This document shows positions 47,924-56,159 of a stretch of DNA of 64,000 nt, in pieces. Position numbers and translations under genes: made by a program. The stretch is from NCBI GenBank assembly GCA_044226485.1, contig JBGAGY010000003.1, positions 524,504 to 588,503 on the forward strand, read 5' to 3'. The notes beneath the pieces are model-generated. The model saw only the letters and a program-made list of their open reading frames with translations, did no database searches and was not told the origin of the DNA. The stretch's first letter is position 1; each line of letters starts with the position of its first letter. The stretch is from UBA6663 sp044226485. GTDB lineage: Bacteria > Chloroflexota > Anaerolineae > Anaerolineales > UBA6663.

Positions 47924-48574
47924 CTAGCGCGAGTAGTACTCGACGATCAGCTGCTCGTTGAGGTTAGCGTCGATGTCTTCGCGGAGCGGCATCTTGGCGA
48001 CCTGGCCGGAAAGCGTGTTCCAGTTTCGGTTCAACCAGGCTGGCGCCGCGCGGCCTTCGTCCATGGCCTTGAGCTCGCGGAAATATGTCCGCCCCGAGGC
48101 GATCGCGCGCACCTCGACGACATCGCCGACCTTGAGGACCGACGACGGAGCCTTTGTGCGGCGGCCGTTCACATTGATATGGCCATGGGCCACCAGCTGG
48201 CGCGCCTGAGCGCGGCTGGAGGCATAGCCGAGGCGATACACCACATTGTCCAGACGGCGCTCGAGGATCTGAAGCAGCGCGACGCCCGTGACGCCGCGGC
48301 TCTTCAAAGCTTCCTGGTAATAGCGCCGGAACTGGCTCTCGAGCACGCCGTAGACGCGGCGCGCCTTCTGCTTCTCGCGCAACTGCTGCAAGAAGTCCGA
48401 CGAGCGGTTGCGCTTGAACTGCGCGTCGCGCCCGTGCTGGCCGGGCGCGAAGTCGCGCCGGTTGTCCTGCTTCTCGAAGGGGCACTTCACTGACAGGCAG
48501 CGCGCACCCTTGAGATAGAGCTTCTCGCCCTCGCGCCGGCACAGCCGGCAGACCGGGCCCGTATACTTCGCCAT
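47924..48574 (-). CDS. rpsD: 30S ribosomal protein S4 (uS4), zinc-binding form
   Basis: 216 residues. The N terminus CRLCRREGEKLYLKG with ARCLSVKCPF has the four cysteines of the zinc (C+) form. The S4 RNA-binding domain follows (LDNVVYRLGYASSRAQARQL, HGHINVNGRRT). Initiates 30S assembly on 16S rRNA. In some bacteria it also represses its own operon. About 60 bp downstream of rpsK. Confidence 0.97.
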   Translation of the reverse strand: MAKYTGPVCRLCRREGEKLYLKGARCLSVKCPFEKQDNRRDFAPGQHGRDAQFKRNRSSDFLQQLREKQKARRVYGVLESQFRRYYQEALKSRGVTGVALLQILERRLDNVVYRLGYASSRAQARQLVAHGHINVNGRRTKAPSSVLKVGDVVEVRAIASGRTYFRELKAMDEGRAAPAWLNRNWNTLSGQVAKMPLREDIDANLNEQLIVEYYSR

Positions 48575-48636
48575 GCGTTCTCGTCCTTCCGAAATTCGCT
48601 GATCAGTCTGAGCTCACGATTCGCGTGAAACGCCCC

Positions 48637-49032
48637 TTACATGCGGCGGCGCTTGGGCGGTCGACAGCCATTGTGCGGGATGGGCGTGATGTCCGTGATC
48701 GAGCGCACGCGCATGCCCGCGCTCTGGATCGCGCGGATCGCGCTCTCACGGCCCGGGCCAGGGCCCTTGATGAACAGATCGCACTCGTTCATGCCCATGT
48801 TGACCGCAGACTGAGCCGCCTGCTGCGCAGCCACGCGGGCCGCGTAGGGCGTGCTCTTGCGGGAGCCCTTGAAACCGGCGGTGCCGGCCGAGCCCCAGCA
48901 GACGGTCTGGCCCTGCTGGTCGGTGAAGGTGATGATCGTGTTGTTGAACGACGCAAAAACGTGACCCTGCCCGTGAGCCGGGACGTTGCGCTTGCTCGAC
49001 GTGCGCCGAGCGGCCTTGACTGGACGTGCCAT
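48637..49032 (-). CDS. rpsK: 30S ribosomal protein S11 (uS11)
   Basis: 131 residues: HVFASFNNTIITFTDQQGQT, GFKGSRKSTPYAARVAAQQA, IKGPGPGRESAIRAI, and the basic tail NGCRPPKRRRM. Platform protein of the 30S subunit. Separated from rpsM by an unusually long structured gap. Confidence 0.97.
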   Translation of the reverse strand: MARPVKAARRTSSKRNVPAHGQGHVFASFNNTIITFTDQQGQTVCWGSAGTAGFKGSRKSTPYAARVAAQQAAQSAVNMGMNECDLFIKGPGPGRESAIRAIQSAGMRVRSITDITPIPHNGCRPPKRRRM

Positions 49033-49072
49033 GTTGCCTCTTGCGAACCGTGAACCGTTCGTTCCCTCGTAG

Positions 49073-49166
49073 GACGGCGGCGCTGCTCAGCCGTGGGTCG
49101 GAAGGAAGGTGACCCTAACAGCGTCGCCGTCTTGCGAGGCTTCCACTGCGGGGCTAGGCCCCGCAG
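49073..49166 (-). promoter_or_regulatory. Structured spacer between rpsM and rpsK
   Basis: Two hairpins fill the 138-bp gap: CTGCGGGGC/GCCCCGCAG (49146-49166, perfect, loop of 3), just after the rpsM stop, and a long one with arms 49073-49085 and 49119-49131 (12 of 13 pairs) enclosing a GGGTC/GACCC pair. They could be a processing, attenuation or protein-binding site; no T run supports simple termination. Confidence 0.5.
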
Positions 49167-49170
49167 ACTC

Positions 49171-49557
49171 TTACTTCTTCTTCGCGCCGCGGCGGCGACC
49201 ACGACCGGCCACCGTCTTCTTCGCGCCCTTGCGGGTGCGCGAGTTCGTGCGCGTGCGTTGACCGCGCGCCGGCAGGTTGCGGCGATGCCGCAGACCGCGG
49301 TAGCAGCCGATCTCGATCAGGCGCTTGATGTTGAGCTGCAGCTCGCGGCGCAGGTCGCCTTCCAGCACGTAGTGCTGGCCGATGAAGTCGCGGATGGCCT
49401 GCTGCTCGGCCTCGGTCAGATCCTTGACGCGCGTGTCAGGGCTGACGTTGGTCGCCTTGAGAATGTCTTGCGAGCTCTTCAGCCCGATGCCGAAGAGGTA
49501 GGTCAGCCCATATTCGACGCGCTTGTCGCGCGGCAGGTCGACACCTTCGATACGCAT
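49171..49557 (-). CDS. rpsM: 30S ribosomal protein S13 (uS13)
   Basis: 128 residues: GVDLPRDKRVEYGLTYLFGI, LQLNIKRLIEIGCYRGLRHR, LPARGQRTRTNSRTRKG and a basic tail. Contacts the P-site tRNA and the 50S subunit at the head of the 30S. Follows rpmJ in the usual order. Confidence 0.97.
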   Translation of the reverse strand: MRIEGVDLPRDKRVEYGLTYLFGIGLKSSQDILKATNVSPDTRVKDLTEAEQQAIRDFIGQHYVLEGDLRRELQLNIKRLIEIGCYRGLRHRRNLPARGQRTRTNSRTRKGAKKTVAGRGRRRGAKKK

Positions 49558-49639
49558 GCTTGGTCGCTCTCCCTGAACCCCGATGCACCTGGCCTCGGGC
49601 CATCACCCGGCCCACCTGTGGCGAGCCGGCCTCTTCAAC

Positions 49640-49753
49640 TCAACCCTGGCGCTGCTTGTGCGTCGGGTCGCTGCAGATCACGTAAACGCGCCCGCGCCGG
49701 CGCACGATCTTGCACTTGGCACAGCGCTTGCGGATAGATGCTTGCACTTTCAT
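49640..49753 (-). CDS. rpmJ: 50S ribosomal protein L36 (bL36)
   Basis: 37 residues: MKVQASIRKRCAKCKIVRRR, then GRVYVICSDPTHKQRQG. Two Cys pairs plus His give the zinc-binding form. Read directly from the sequence; it is short and easily missed. GAGGGA precedes the ATG by about 11 nt. infA, normally just upstream, is absent; instead a strong promoter lies there. Confidence 0.95.
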   Translation of the reverse strand: MKVQASIRKRCAKCKIVRRRGRVYVICSDPTHKQRQG

Positions 49754-49797
49754 CACAAAACTCCCTCAGTCCACGCGCCGTCACGGCGCAAACGGTG

Positions 49798-49827
49798 ATT
49801 ATACATCACCTTAATGTTTTCTGTCCA
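49798..49827 (-). promoter_or_regulatory. Strong sigma-70-type promoter before rpmJ
   Basis: On the minus strand TGGACA (49822-49827) and a perfect TATAAT (49798-49803) are 18 bp apart, within a locally AT-rich stretch. It would start a transcript for rpmJ-rpsM-rpsK-rpsD-rpoA-rplQ separate from the S10-spc message. Confidence 0.75.
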
Positions 49828-49856
49828 GCCAGCGGCGGGCCGCGGGCATCCCAGAG

Positions 49857-50651
49857 CTACCGGACTGCTGCGGTCGGCGGCTTGCCGTCCGCGGTCACCG
49901 TCAAGATCTCAGCCTCGCCGTCCGTGATCGCCACAGTGTGCTCGAAATGAGCCGTCCAGGCCCCTGAGACGGTTCGGACGGTCCAACCGTCGGCGCCCTC
50001 CTCAAGGTCGGGATCCCCGGCGATCACCATCGGCTCGATCGCGATGGTCATGCCCGTCCGGAGCGCCAGACCGGTGCCCGCCCGCCCCCGGTTAGGGACG
50101 TCGGGCGCCTCGTGGAGCTCGCGCCCCACCCCATGGCCCTCGTATTCGCGCGCCAGGAAGAGCCCGTGCCCACCCTCGACGTAGCCCTGGATCGCGGCCG
50201 CGATGTCGCCCGTCCGATTGCCCGCTCGGGCCTTCGCGATGCCGCGCGCCAGCGCCGTCTCAGTCACCTCGAGCAGCCAGCGAGCCCGGTCGTCAATCGC
50301 GCCGACCCCGACCGTGATCGCGCTGTCGGCGACGTACCCTTCGTAGCGCACGCCGCAATCCAGCTTGACCAGGTCGCCGGCCCGCAGGGCGCGTTTGCCC
50401 GGCATACCGTGGATCAGCTCTTCGTTGACCGAGATCGTGGTCGCATAAGGGTACGGCACCGGGCCAGGCACGCCTTTGAAGGCGGGCTGGCCCTTGTGCT
50501 GGGCGATCACGCGTTCGGCGATTTTGTTAAGGGTCGCCGTGGTCACCCCTGGCTTGACGGCAGCTGCCATCTCGGCCAGGGCCAGGGCGTTGATGCGACC
50601 CGCTTGCCGCATCAAATCAATCTCACGTGCGCTCTTCAGACTGACAGCCAT
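49857..50651 (-). CDS. map: Type I methionine aminopeptidase
   Basis: 264 residues: substrate-side His in ELIHGMPGKR, metal ligands in KLDCGVRYEGYVADSAIT (two Asp), GHGVGRELHEAPDV (His), IAIEPMV (Glu) and HFEHTVAIT (Glu). Removes the initiator Met from new proteins. The stop is 10 nt beyond nothing but a repeat: the last residues (TADGKPPTAAVR) are encoded by an ACCGCGGAC-family repeat. Lies about 10 nt downstream of adk. Confidence 0.97.
   Translation of the reverse strand: MAVSLKSAREIDLMRQAGRINALALAEMAAAVKPGVTTATLNKIAERVIAQHKGQPAFKGVPGPVPYPYATTISVNEELIHGMPGKRALRAGDLVKLDCGVRYEGYVADSAITVGVGAIDDRARWLLEVTETALARGIAKARAGNRTGDIAAAIQGYVEGGHGLFLAREYEGHGVGRELHEAPDVPNRGRAGTGLALRTGMTIAIEPMVIAGDPDLEEGADGWTVRTVSGAWTAHFEHTVAITDGEAEILTVTADGKPPTAAVR
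49861..49898. repeat. ACCGCGGAC-family repeat forming the 3' end of map
   Basis: On the minus strand ACCGCGGACGGCAAGCCGCC then GACCGCAGCAGTCCGG, almost the same as the left block at 36026. It lies inside the reading frame of map. Confidence 0.75.
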
Positions 50652-50661
50652 CCGCTCAGCC

Positions 50662-51240
50662 TTACCCCACTCGGGCTCGGATCGCGTCGTGGATCTGTTC
50701 AGTCACTTCAGCCACCGACCGTTCGCCTTCGATCTCGGCCAGCAGCCCGCGCCGTCGATAGTAGTCTTCGAGCACCAGAGTCTGGCTCAGGAAGACCTTG
50801 ATCCGCTTGGCTAACACCTCGGGCTGGTCGTCGGCCCGGCCGCTGGTCAGCGCCCGGTTGGCAACCCGCTCGAGCAGCGTGGCTTCGCGCACCTTCAGCG
50901 ACAGCACCACGTCCACCTTTCCGCGGTACTCGGCCAGCAGACCGTCGAGCGCGTCGGCCTGCGGGATGGTCCGCGGAAACCCGTCGAGCACGGCGCCGTT
51001 GGCGGCGTCGGCCTCATGCAGCCTGCCCCGGACCATGTCGACGGTCACGTCGTCCGGAACCAGCTCTCCCCGATCCATGTATCCCTTCGCCAACTGACCG
51101 AGCTGCGTATTCTCGCTCAGGTGGTGGCGGAACAGATCCCCAGACGCGACATGCGGGATCCCGTACTCCGCCTTGAGAATGGCCGATTGAGTCCCCTTGC
51201 CTGCTCCTGGAGCTCCAAACAGCAGGATGTAGGTCGGCAT
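50662..51240 (-). CDS. adk: Adenylate kinase, short-lid form
   Basis: 192 residues from the ATG at 51240 (MPTYILLFGAPGAGKGTQ), which has GGGAGGT just before it; an in-frame codon six residues earlier is not used. P-loop GAPGAGKGTQ; DGFPRTIPQ; NRALTSGRADDQPEVLAKR in place of the long zinc LID, so a short-LID enzyme. Interconverts ATP, AMP and ADP. Between secY and map as usual. Confidence 0.97.
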   Translation of the reverse strand: MPTYILLFGAPGAGKGTQSAILKAEYGIPHVASGDLFRHHLSENTQLGQLAKGYMDRGELVPDDVTVDMVRGRLHEADAANGAVLDGFPRTIPQADALDGLLAEYRGKVDVVLSLKVREATLLERVANRALTSGRADDQPEVLAKRIKVFLSQTLVLEDYYRRRGLLAEIEGERSVAEVTEQIHDAIRARVG

Positions 51241-51292
51241 ACCTCCCCCCACCAGCACCGGTCAGAGACCCGCCGAACGCGGGCCGCTGCCG

Positions 51293-52633
51293 CTACTTGA
51301 CCAGCAACGTGTCCGAGTACCCGCGCAGCTTCAGCTCGGCGTCGAGCCCCGCGAACGTATCGCGGACGACGCCCACGACGATCAGCAGACCCGTGCTCAA
51401 GATCGAGAGCCGGCCCGCGATCGGGATCAGGTTCGTGAACTGGATGATGAACGGCAGAACCGCCACAAGACCCAGGAACAGCGCCCCCACCAGGGTGATG
51501 CGTGAGAGCACCTTGTTCAGATACTTCTGCGTCGGCGCGCCCTTTGTGATGCCCGGGATCTGCGCGCCCTGGCGCTTCAGCGCCTCGCCGTAGTTCTGCT
51601 GCTCGAAGAGCACAGTGGTGTAGAAGAACGTGAACAACACCACCATCAGGAAGAACGTGAGCACATACCACGGGCTCTGCGCGCCGAAGAAGTCGCCGAT
51701 GGCCGAAGCCGTCTGCGCCACCCACGGCGTCTGCGAATTCCTGAAGAAGCCAGCGATGATCGCCGGGAAGGTCAGGATCGACTGGGCGAAGATGATCGGG
51801 ATCATGCCCGCCATGTTGACCTGCAGCGGCAGCGAACCGCGCACCGGCATGCTCTGCCGGTTGCCGACGCGGCGCCCGGGGTACATCACCGGGACGTTGC
51901 GGCGGCCCTGCTGCACGAACACGATCGCCAGGACCATGAGCGTGATCAGGATCACGAAGATCACGATCGACTGGATCCGGGTCTGCTCGTCGCTCAACAT
52001 CGAGGCGATGTTGAAGGGCACGCGCGAGACGATGCCGGCGAAGATGATCAGCGACAGGCCCTGCTTGCGCAGGCCGTACTCGGAGATCAGTTCGCCGAGC
52101 CAGATCGCGAACATCGTGCCGCCGGTCATGGCGATGATCATCGTGATCGTCGGCAGGTTCCAGCCGATGGTGAAGTTCAGCGGGCTGGTGCCCGTGCTGA
52201 ACTGGCTGAGGATAATGTTGATCTGGCCGAAGCCGTTGAGGGCCGCCATCGGCACGGCCAGGTAGTACGTCCAGCGCTCCTGCATCTCGCGGTAGCGGGT
52301 CGGATCCTCTTCCTGCATCTGCTGCATGCGCGGGATGATCGGCGTGAGCAGCTGCAGGATGATCTGGGCCGTGATGTACGGATAAACGCCCATGGCCAGC
52401 ACCGAGAGGTTCGACACGGTGCCGCCCGAGAGCAGGTCGAGCAGGCCGACCAGGTTGCCACCCACACCCTGCCCCTGGTTGAGCAGGTTCGACACGGCAT
52501 CGGCGTTGATGCCGGGCAGCGGGATGTGCGCAGCCAGTCGGTAGACCACCAGCAGCGCGATCGTGATCAGGATCCGGTTGCGCAGATCCTCAGCCGACCA
52601 CACGTGCCGGAGGAAGTTCATGACTCGATCCAT
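51293..52633 (-). CDS. secY: Preprotein translocase subunit SecY
   Basis: 446 residues, about ten membrane helices: ILITIALLVVYRLAAHIPLP, LSVLAMGVYPYITAQIILQL, LQVNMAGMIPIIFAQSILTF, GLIVVGVVRDTFAGLDAELK-like C terminus. Forms the protein-conducting channel with SecE and SecG. Follows rplO as in the classic spc operon. Confidence 0.98.
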   Translation of the reverse strand: MDRVMNFLRHVWSAEDLRNRILITIALLVVYRLAAHIPLPGINADAVSNLLNQGQGVGGNLVGLLDLLSGGTVSNLSVLAMGVYPYITAQIILQLLTPIIPRMQQMQEEDPTRYREMQERWTYYLAVPMAALNGFGQINIILSQFSTGTSPLNFTIGWNLPTITMIIAMTGGTMFAIWLGELISEYGLRKQGLSLIIFAGIVSRVPFNIASMLSDEQTRIQSIVIFVILITLMVLAIVFVQQGRRNVPVMYPGRRVGNRQSMPVRGSLPLQVNMAGMIPIIFAQSILTFPAIIAGFFRNSQTPWVAQTASAIGDFFGAQSPWYVLTFFLMVVLFTFFYTTVLFEQQNYGEALKRQGAQIPGITKGAPTQKYLNKVLSRITLVGALFLGLVAVLPFIIQFTNLIPIAGRLSILSTGLLIVVGVVRDTFAGLDAELKLRGYSDTLLVK

Positions 52634-52702
52634 CAGTCACTCCCTACACTGAGTGAAAAGGCGATCGGGGTTCGGCCGCCAGGCCATACCCCGCCCACCC
52701 CA

Positions 52703-53146
52703 TCACGCAATGATTTCCACTTTGCCGCCGGCTTTGGCGACCTTCTCGATCGCGCCCTTGCTGGCGCGATGGACCTGGACCGTCACGGGCGAACTGATGT
52801 CGCCGTAGCCCAGCAGCACGATCGGCTGCTCGAGGTTGCTGATCAGCCCGGCAGCGAACAACTGCTCGGGCGACACCGTCTCGGTGCCGAGGTTCTGCAG
52901 ATCACGAACGTTGATCTCCTGGAACTCGACCCGGAAGATGTTGATGAAGCCGCGCTTGAACGGAAGGCTGCGGTAGAACGGCAGGTTGCCGCCCTGGCGA
53001 TACAGCTTGCCGCCGCCGCCGCGTCGGGCGCCGTAGCCCTTGGTGCCGCGGCCGGCCGTCTTGCCCTGGCCAGCGGAGATGCCGCGGCCTACACGGCGCT
53101 TGCGATGGGTCGCGCCCACATTCGGGGCGATCTCATGTGCTTTCAT
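52703..53146 (-). CDS. rplO: 50S ribosomal protein L15 (uL15)
   Basis: 147 residues: KRRVGRGISAGQGKTAGRGT, GYGARRGGGGKLYRQGGNLP, then the globular domain with FINIFRVEFQEINVRDL. A late 50S assembly protein with a long glycine/arginine-rich N-terminal extension, as usual. Confidence 0.97.
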   Translation of the reverse strand: MKAHEIAPNVGATHRKRRVGRGISAGQGKTAGRGTKGYGARRGGGGKLYRQGGNLPFYRSLPFKRGFINIFRVEFQEINVRDLQNLGTETVSPEQLFAAGLISNLEQPIVLLGYGDISSPVTVQVHRASKGAIEKVAKAGGKVEIIA

Positions 53147-53156
53147 GGTCGGCCTC

Positions 53157-53354
53157 CTACGCCGCCTCCACCTTGACCAGGTGGGCGACCTTGTAGAGCA
53201 TGCCCCGCAGTTGCGGCGTGTCGGCCTGCTCGACCGTCTGACGGATGCGGCGCAGACCGAGCGCGCGGATCGTGCCCTTGTGGCGCGGATCCAGCCCGAT
53301 GGTGCTGCGCAGCAGCGTGATCTTGATCGTCTTCGCGGAAGCTTGCTTAGCCAT
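53157..53354 (-). CDS. rpmD: 50S ribosomal protein L30 (uL30)
   Basis: 65 residues: IKITLLRSTIGLDPRHKGTI, RALGLRRIRQTVEQADTPQL, RGMLYKVAHLVKVE. Its ATG overlaps the rpsE stop by 8 nt. Full length for the bacterial family. Confidence 0.96.
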   Translation of the reverse strand: MAKQASAKTIKITLLRSTIGLDPRHKGTIRALGLRRIRQTVEQADTPQLRGMLYKVAHLVKVEAA

Positions 53355-53946
53355 TGCGCTTCTCCCGCAGGAAGAACGGCGTCACCGAGCGCAGGCTGCG
53401 GCCGCGCTCGCGGGCTTCCTGGCGCGGATCCTTGAGATCGCCCAGCGCCTGAAGCGTGGCGTAGATGACGTTGAGCGTGTTGGCGCTGCCCTGGCTCTTG
53501 GTCAGGATGTCGCGCACACCGGCGGCCTCGAGCACGGCGCGCACGCCGCCGCCCGCGATGACGCCAGTGCCGGGCGACGCCGGCTTGAGCAGCACCTTGG
53601 CGCCGCCGAACTTCGAAGTGATCTCGTGCGGGATGGTCGTCCCGGCGAGGGTCACGGCCTTGAGCTGCTTGCGGGCGCGCTCAGTCGCCTTGCGGATCGC
53701 ATCCGGCACGGTGCGGCTCTTGCCGATGCCGATGCCGACGCGGCCCTTGTTGTCACCGGCGACGACGGTCACGCGGAACGCGAACCGGCGGCCGCCCTGG
53801 ATGACTTTCGCGACGCGGGCGATGTCGACGACGCGCTCGTCGAGCTCTTCCTTGTTCTCATCGACGCGCGGCTCGCCGCGGCGATTGTCGCGATTGCCGC
53901 CGCCACCCCCGCGCTGGGGCCCACGCTGCTGTCGTTGTTGTGGCAT
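53347..53946 (-). CDS. rpsE: 30S ribosomal protein S5 (uS5)
   Basis: 199 residues. The first 30 or so are an R/G/Q/N-rich low-complexity extension. Then the double-stranded RNA-binding fold: VVDIARVAKVIQGGRRFAFR, VGIGIGKSRTVPDAIRKATE, GTGVIAGGGVRAVLEAAGVR. Proofreading-related protein at the 30S A site. Abuts rplR. Confidence 0.97.
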   Translation of the reverse strand: MPQQRQQRGPQRGGGGGNRDNRRGEPRVDENKEELDERVVDIARVAKVIQGGRRFAFRVTVVAGDNKGRVGIGIGKSRTVPDAIRKATERARKQLKAVTLAGTTIPHEITSKFGGAKVLLKPASPGTGVIAGGGVRAVLEAAGVRDILTKSQGSANTLNVIYATLQALGDLKDPRQEARERGRSLRSVTPFFLREKRNG

Positions 53947-54312
53947 TTAGAACTCCAATCCGCCCTCGCGGGCGCCATCGGCCACGGCCTTGACGCGCCC
54001 GTGATACTTGTAACCACCGCGATCGAAGATCACGGCCTTGATGCCGGCAGCCAGAGCGCGCTTGGCCACCGCGATGCCGACCAGCTTGGCTTTCTCGCTC
54101 TTCTTCTTGCCCGTCATCTCGCCCTTGAGCTCGGCGTCCAGCGTCGAGGCCGACACAAGCGTGCGGCCCTGGCTGTCGTCGATCACCTGGACGTAGATGT
54201 GGCTCAAGCTGCGGAACACGTTCAGCCGCGGCCGACTCTCGGTGCCCGCGACCTTGGCGCGCACACGCTTGTGACGGCGCGCCCGGGATGCAATCCGACT
54301 CACATTCGCCAT
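53947..54312 (-). CDS. rplR: 50S ribosomal protein L18 (uL18)
   Basis: 121 residues: RRHKRVRAKVAGTESRPRLN, VFRSLSHIYVQVIDDSQGRT, FDRGGYKYHGRVKAVADGAR. Binds 5S rRNA together with L5. About 100 bp separate it from rplF, a wider gap than its neighbours have; that gap holds a short CCGGC/GCCGG hairpin only. Confidence 0.97.
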   Translation of the reverse strand: MANVSRIASRARRHKRVRAKVAGTESRPRLNVFRSLSHIYVQVIDDSQGRTLVSASTLDAELKGEMTGKKKSEKAKLVGIAVAKRALAAGIKAVIFDRGGYKYHGRVKAVADGAREGGLEF

Positions 54313-54410
54313 TGCTCATCCACTCCTTCGGCGGCGCATCGACCGGCTCAGGCCGGCCTCTGGGCGATCACGTTGCAGCGCTCACCCTGCGCCCTCCGGG
54401 TTGAGATCGG

Positions 54411-54956
54411 TTACCCGACCTTGCCGGCCTTACCGGCCTTGCGGCGAACAATCTCGCCGACGTAGCGCAGACCCTTGCCCTTGTAGGGCTCCGGCGGGCG
54501 CCAGGCGCGGATGTTGGCCGCCACCTGACCGACCTGCTCGCGGTCGCTGCCCGTGATCGTGATCACGCGCGTCTTCTCCTCGACGGCGAAGCTGATGCCC
54601 GCCGGCGGCTCGACCTCGACCGGGTGCGAGAAGCCGAGCGCCATGACCAGCTTCTTGCCCTTCATTTCGGCGCGGTAGCCCACGCCTTCGACCTGCAGGG
54701 CCTTCGAGAAGCCCGTGCTCACGCCCTGGACCATGTTGTTCAACACAGCCCGGGTCGTGCCGTGCAGGGCCTTGATCTGGCGCTCTTCCGACGGGCGAAC
54801 ACAGTGCACCTCGCCGTCCTTGTGCTCGATCGCGATGACCGGCGAGAACGTGCGGGTCAGTTCGCCCTTCGGGCCCTTGACCTTGACCTCGTTACCCTTG
54901 ATGTCGATCGTGACGCCCTTCGGCAGCACGATCACCTTCTTGCCAATACGGGACAT
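54411..54956 (-). CDS. rplF: 50S ribosomal protein L6 (uL6)
   Basis: 181 residues, two L6 folds: MSRIGKKVIVLPKGVTIDIK, VKVKGPKGELTRTF, then EVEPPAGISFAVEEKTRVIT and PPEPYKGKGLRYVGEIVRRK. Lies near the factor-binding site of the 50S subunit. Confidence 0.97.
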   Translation of the reverse strand: MSRIGKKVIVLPKGVTIDIKGNEVKVKGPKGELTRTFSPVIAIEHKDGEVHCVRPSEERQIKALHGTTRAVLNNMVQGVSTGFSKALQVEGVGYRAEMKGKKLVMALGFSHPVEVEPPAGISFAVEEKTRVITITGSDREQVGQVAANIRAWRPPEPYKGKGLRYVGEIVRRKAGKAGKVG

Positions 54957-54969
54957 GTCCGTGCCTCCC

Positions 54970-55380
54970 TTACCAAACCTTGCACAGGACCTCGCCGCCG
55001 ACGCCCAACTTGCGCGCCTTGGCGCCCGTCATCACGCCCTTCGGCGTTGACAGGATTGCGATGCCCATGCCCGAGAGCACCCACGGGATGTCCTTGCGGC
55101 CCGAATAGATCCGCCGGCCCGGCTTGGACACGCGCTCGATGCCCGAGATGACGGGCTTCTTGGCGCGGCGCTCGCCCACGTACTTCAGGCTCACACGAAG
55201 CGTCGGTTGCACGCTGTCCTCGGCGGTCAGCGTGGCGAAGTCTTCAATGAAGCCTTCTTCTTTCAAAATCTGGGCAATGGCCAGCTTGAGCCGGCTATTC
55301 GGCAATGAAACACTCGCGTGTCCGGCCATCAGCCCGTTGCGGATGCGCGTCAGCATGTCCGCGATAGGATCGCTCTGCAT
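54970..55380 (-). CDS. rpsH: 30S ribosomal protein S8 (uS8)
   Basis: 136 residues: DPIADMLTRIRNGLMAGHAS, LRVSLKYVGERRAKKPVISG, GMGIAILSTPKGVMTGAKAR, ending GGEVLCKVW. Central-domain 16S binder; the spc operon repressor in E. coli. Confidence 0.97.
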   Translation of the reverse strand: MQSDPIADMLTRIRNGLMAGHASVSLPNSRLKLAIAQILKEEGFIEDFATLTAEDSVQPTLRVSLKYVGERRAKKPVISGIERVSKPGRRIYSGRKDIPWVLSGMGIAILSTPKGVMTGAKARKLGVGGEVLCKVW

Positions 55381-55407
55381 GTCGTCAGACCTCCTGCTGC
55401 TTCCAAC

Positions 55408-55590
55408 TCACCACGACGACTTGACCACGCCCGGGATTTGCCCGGCCAAGGCCAGCTCGCGGAAGCAGATGCGGCACAACTTGAAGCGGCGGATGTAACC
55501 GCGCGGGCGTCCACAGCGAGCGCAGCGGTTGCGAACCCGCACCGCGTACTTGCGTCGCGTTTCTCGAACAATAATGCTTGTCTTCGCCAT
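55408..55590 (-). CDS. rpsZ: 30S ribosomal protein S14 type Z (uS14, zinc form)
   Basis: 60 residues: MAKTSIIVRETRRKYAVRVR, NRCARCGRPRGYIRRFKLCR, ICFRELALAGQIPGVVKSSW. The CxxC...CxxC zinc knuckle identifies the short zinc form found in Gram-positives, Thermus and Chloroflexota rather than the 100-residue proteobacterial form. Confidence 0.97.
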   Translation of the reverse strand: MAKTSIIVRETRRKYAVRVRNRCARCGRPRGYIRRFKLCRICFRELALAGQIPGVVKSSW

Positions 55591-55593
55591 GCC

Positions 55594-56145
55594 TTACGCG
55601 CCTTTCTTCCGGAACGGCATGCCCAGGATCTGCAGCAGCCGCCGCCCGTGTTCATCGGTCTTCGCCGTGGTCACGACCGTGATCTCCATGCCGCGCAGCT
55701 TGTCGATCTTGTCGTACTCGATCTCCGGGAAGACAAGCTGCTCGCGCAGGCCCAGCGTGTAGTTGCCGCGCCCGTCGAAGCTGTCGCCCGGGATGCCGCG
55801 GAAGTCGCGCACGCGCGGCAGAGCGATGTTCATCAGACGGTCGAGGAACGACCACATGCGCTCGCCACGCAGGGTCACCTTGACGCCGATCGCCTTGCCT
55901 TCGCGCAGCTTGAAGTTCGAGATCGACTTGCGCGCCTTGGTCACCACCGGCTTCTGCCCGACGATGGTCGTCAGATCGTTGACCGCCGCGTCGACCGCCT
56001 TGTTGTCGGTCAACGTCTCGGAGCCCACGCCGATATTGACAACCACCTTCGTGACCTTCGGCACCTCCATGATGTTGGAGAAGCTGAACTCCTTGCGGAG
56101 CGCCGGCACGATTTCTTTGTTGTAGCGTTCTTGCAAATGATGCAT
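55594..56145 (-). CDS. rplE: 50S ribosomal protein L5 (uL5)
   Basis: 183 residues: ERYNKEIVPALRKEFSFSNI, KVVVNIGVGSETLTDNKAVD, ERMWSFLDRLMNIALPRVRD. Binds 5S rRNA and touches the P-site tRNA. Ends 3 nt before rpsZ begins. Confidence 0.97.
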   Translation of the reverse strand: MHHLQERYNKEIVPALRKEFSFSNIMEVPKVTKVVVNIGVGSETLTDNKAVDAAVNDLTTIVGQKPVVTKARKSISNFKLREGKAIGVKVTLRGERMWSFLDRLMNIALPRVRDFRGIPGDSFDGRGNYTLGLREQLVFPEIEYDKIDKLRGMEITVVTTAKTDEHGRRLLQILGMPFRKKGA

Positions 56146-56159
56146 GTCCGCCCCGCTCC

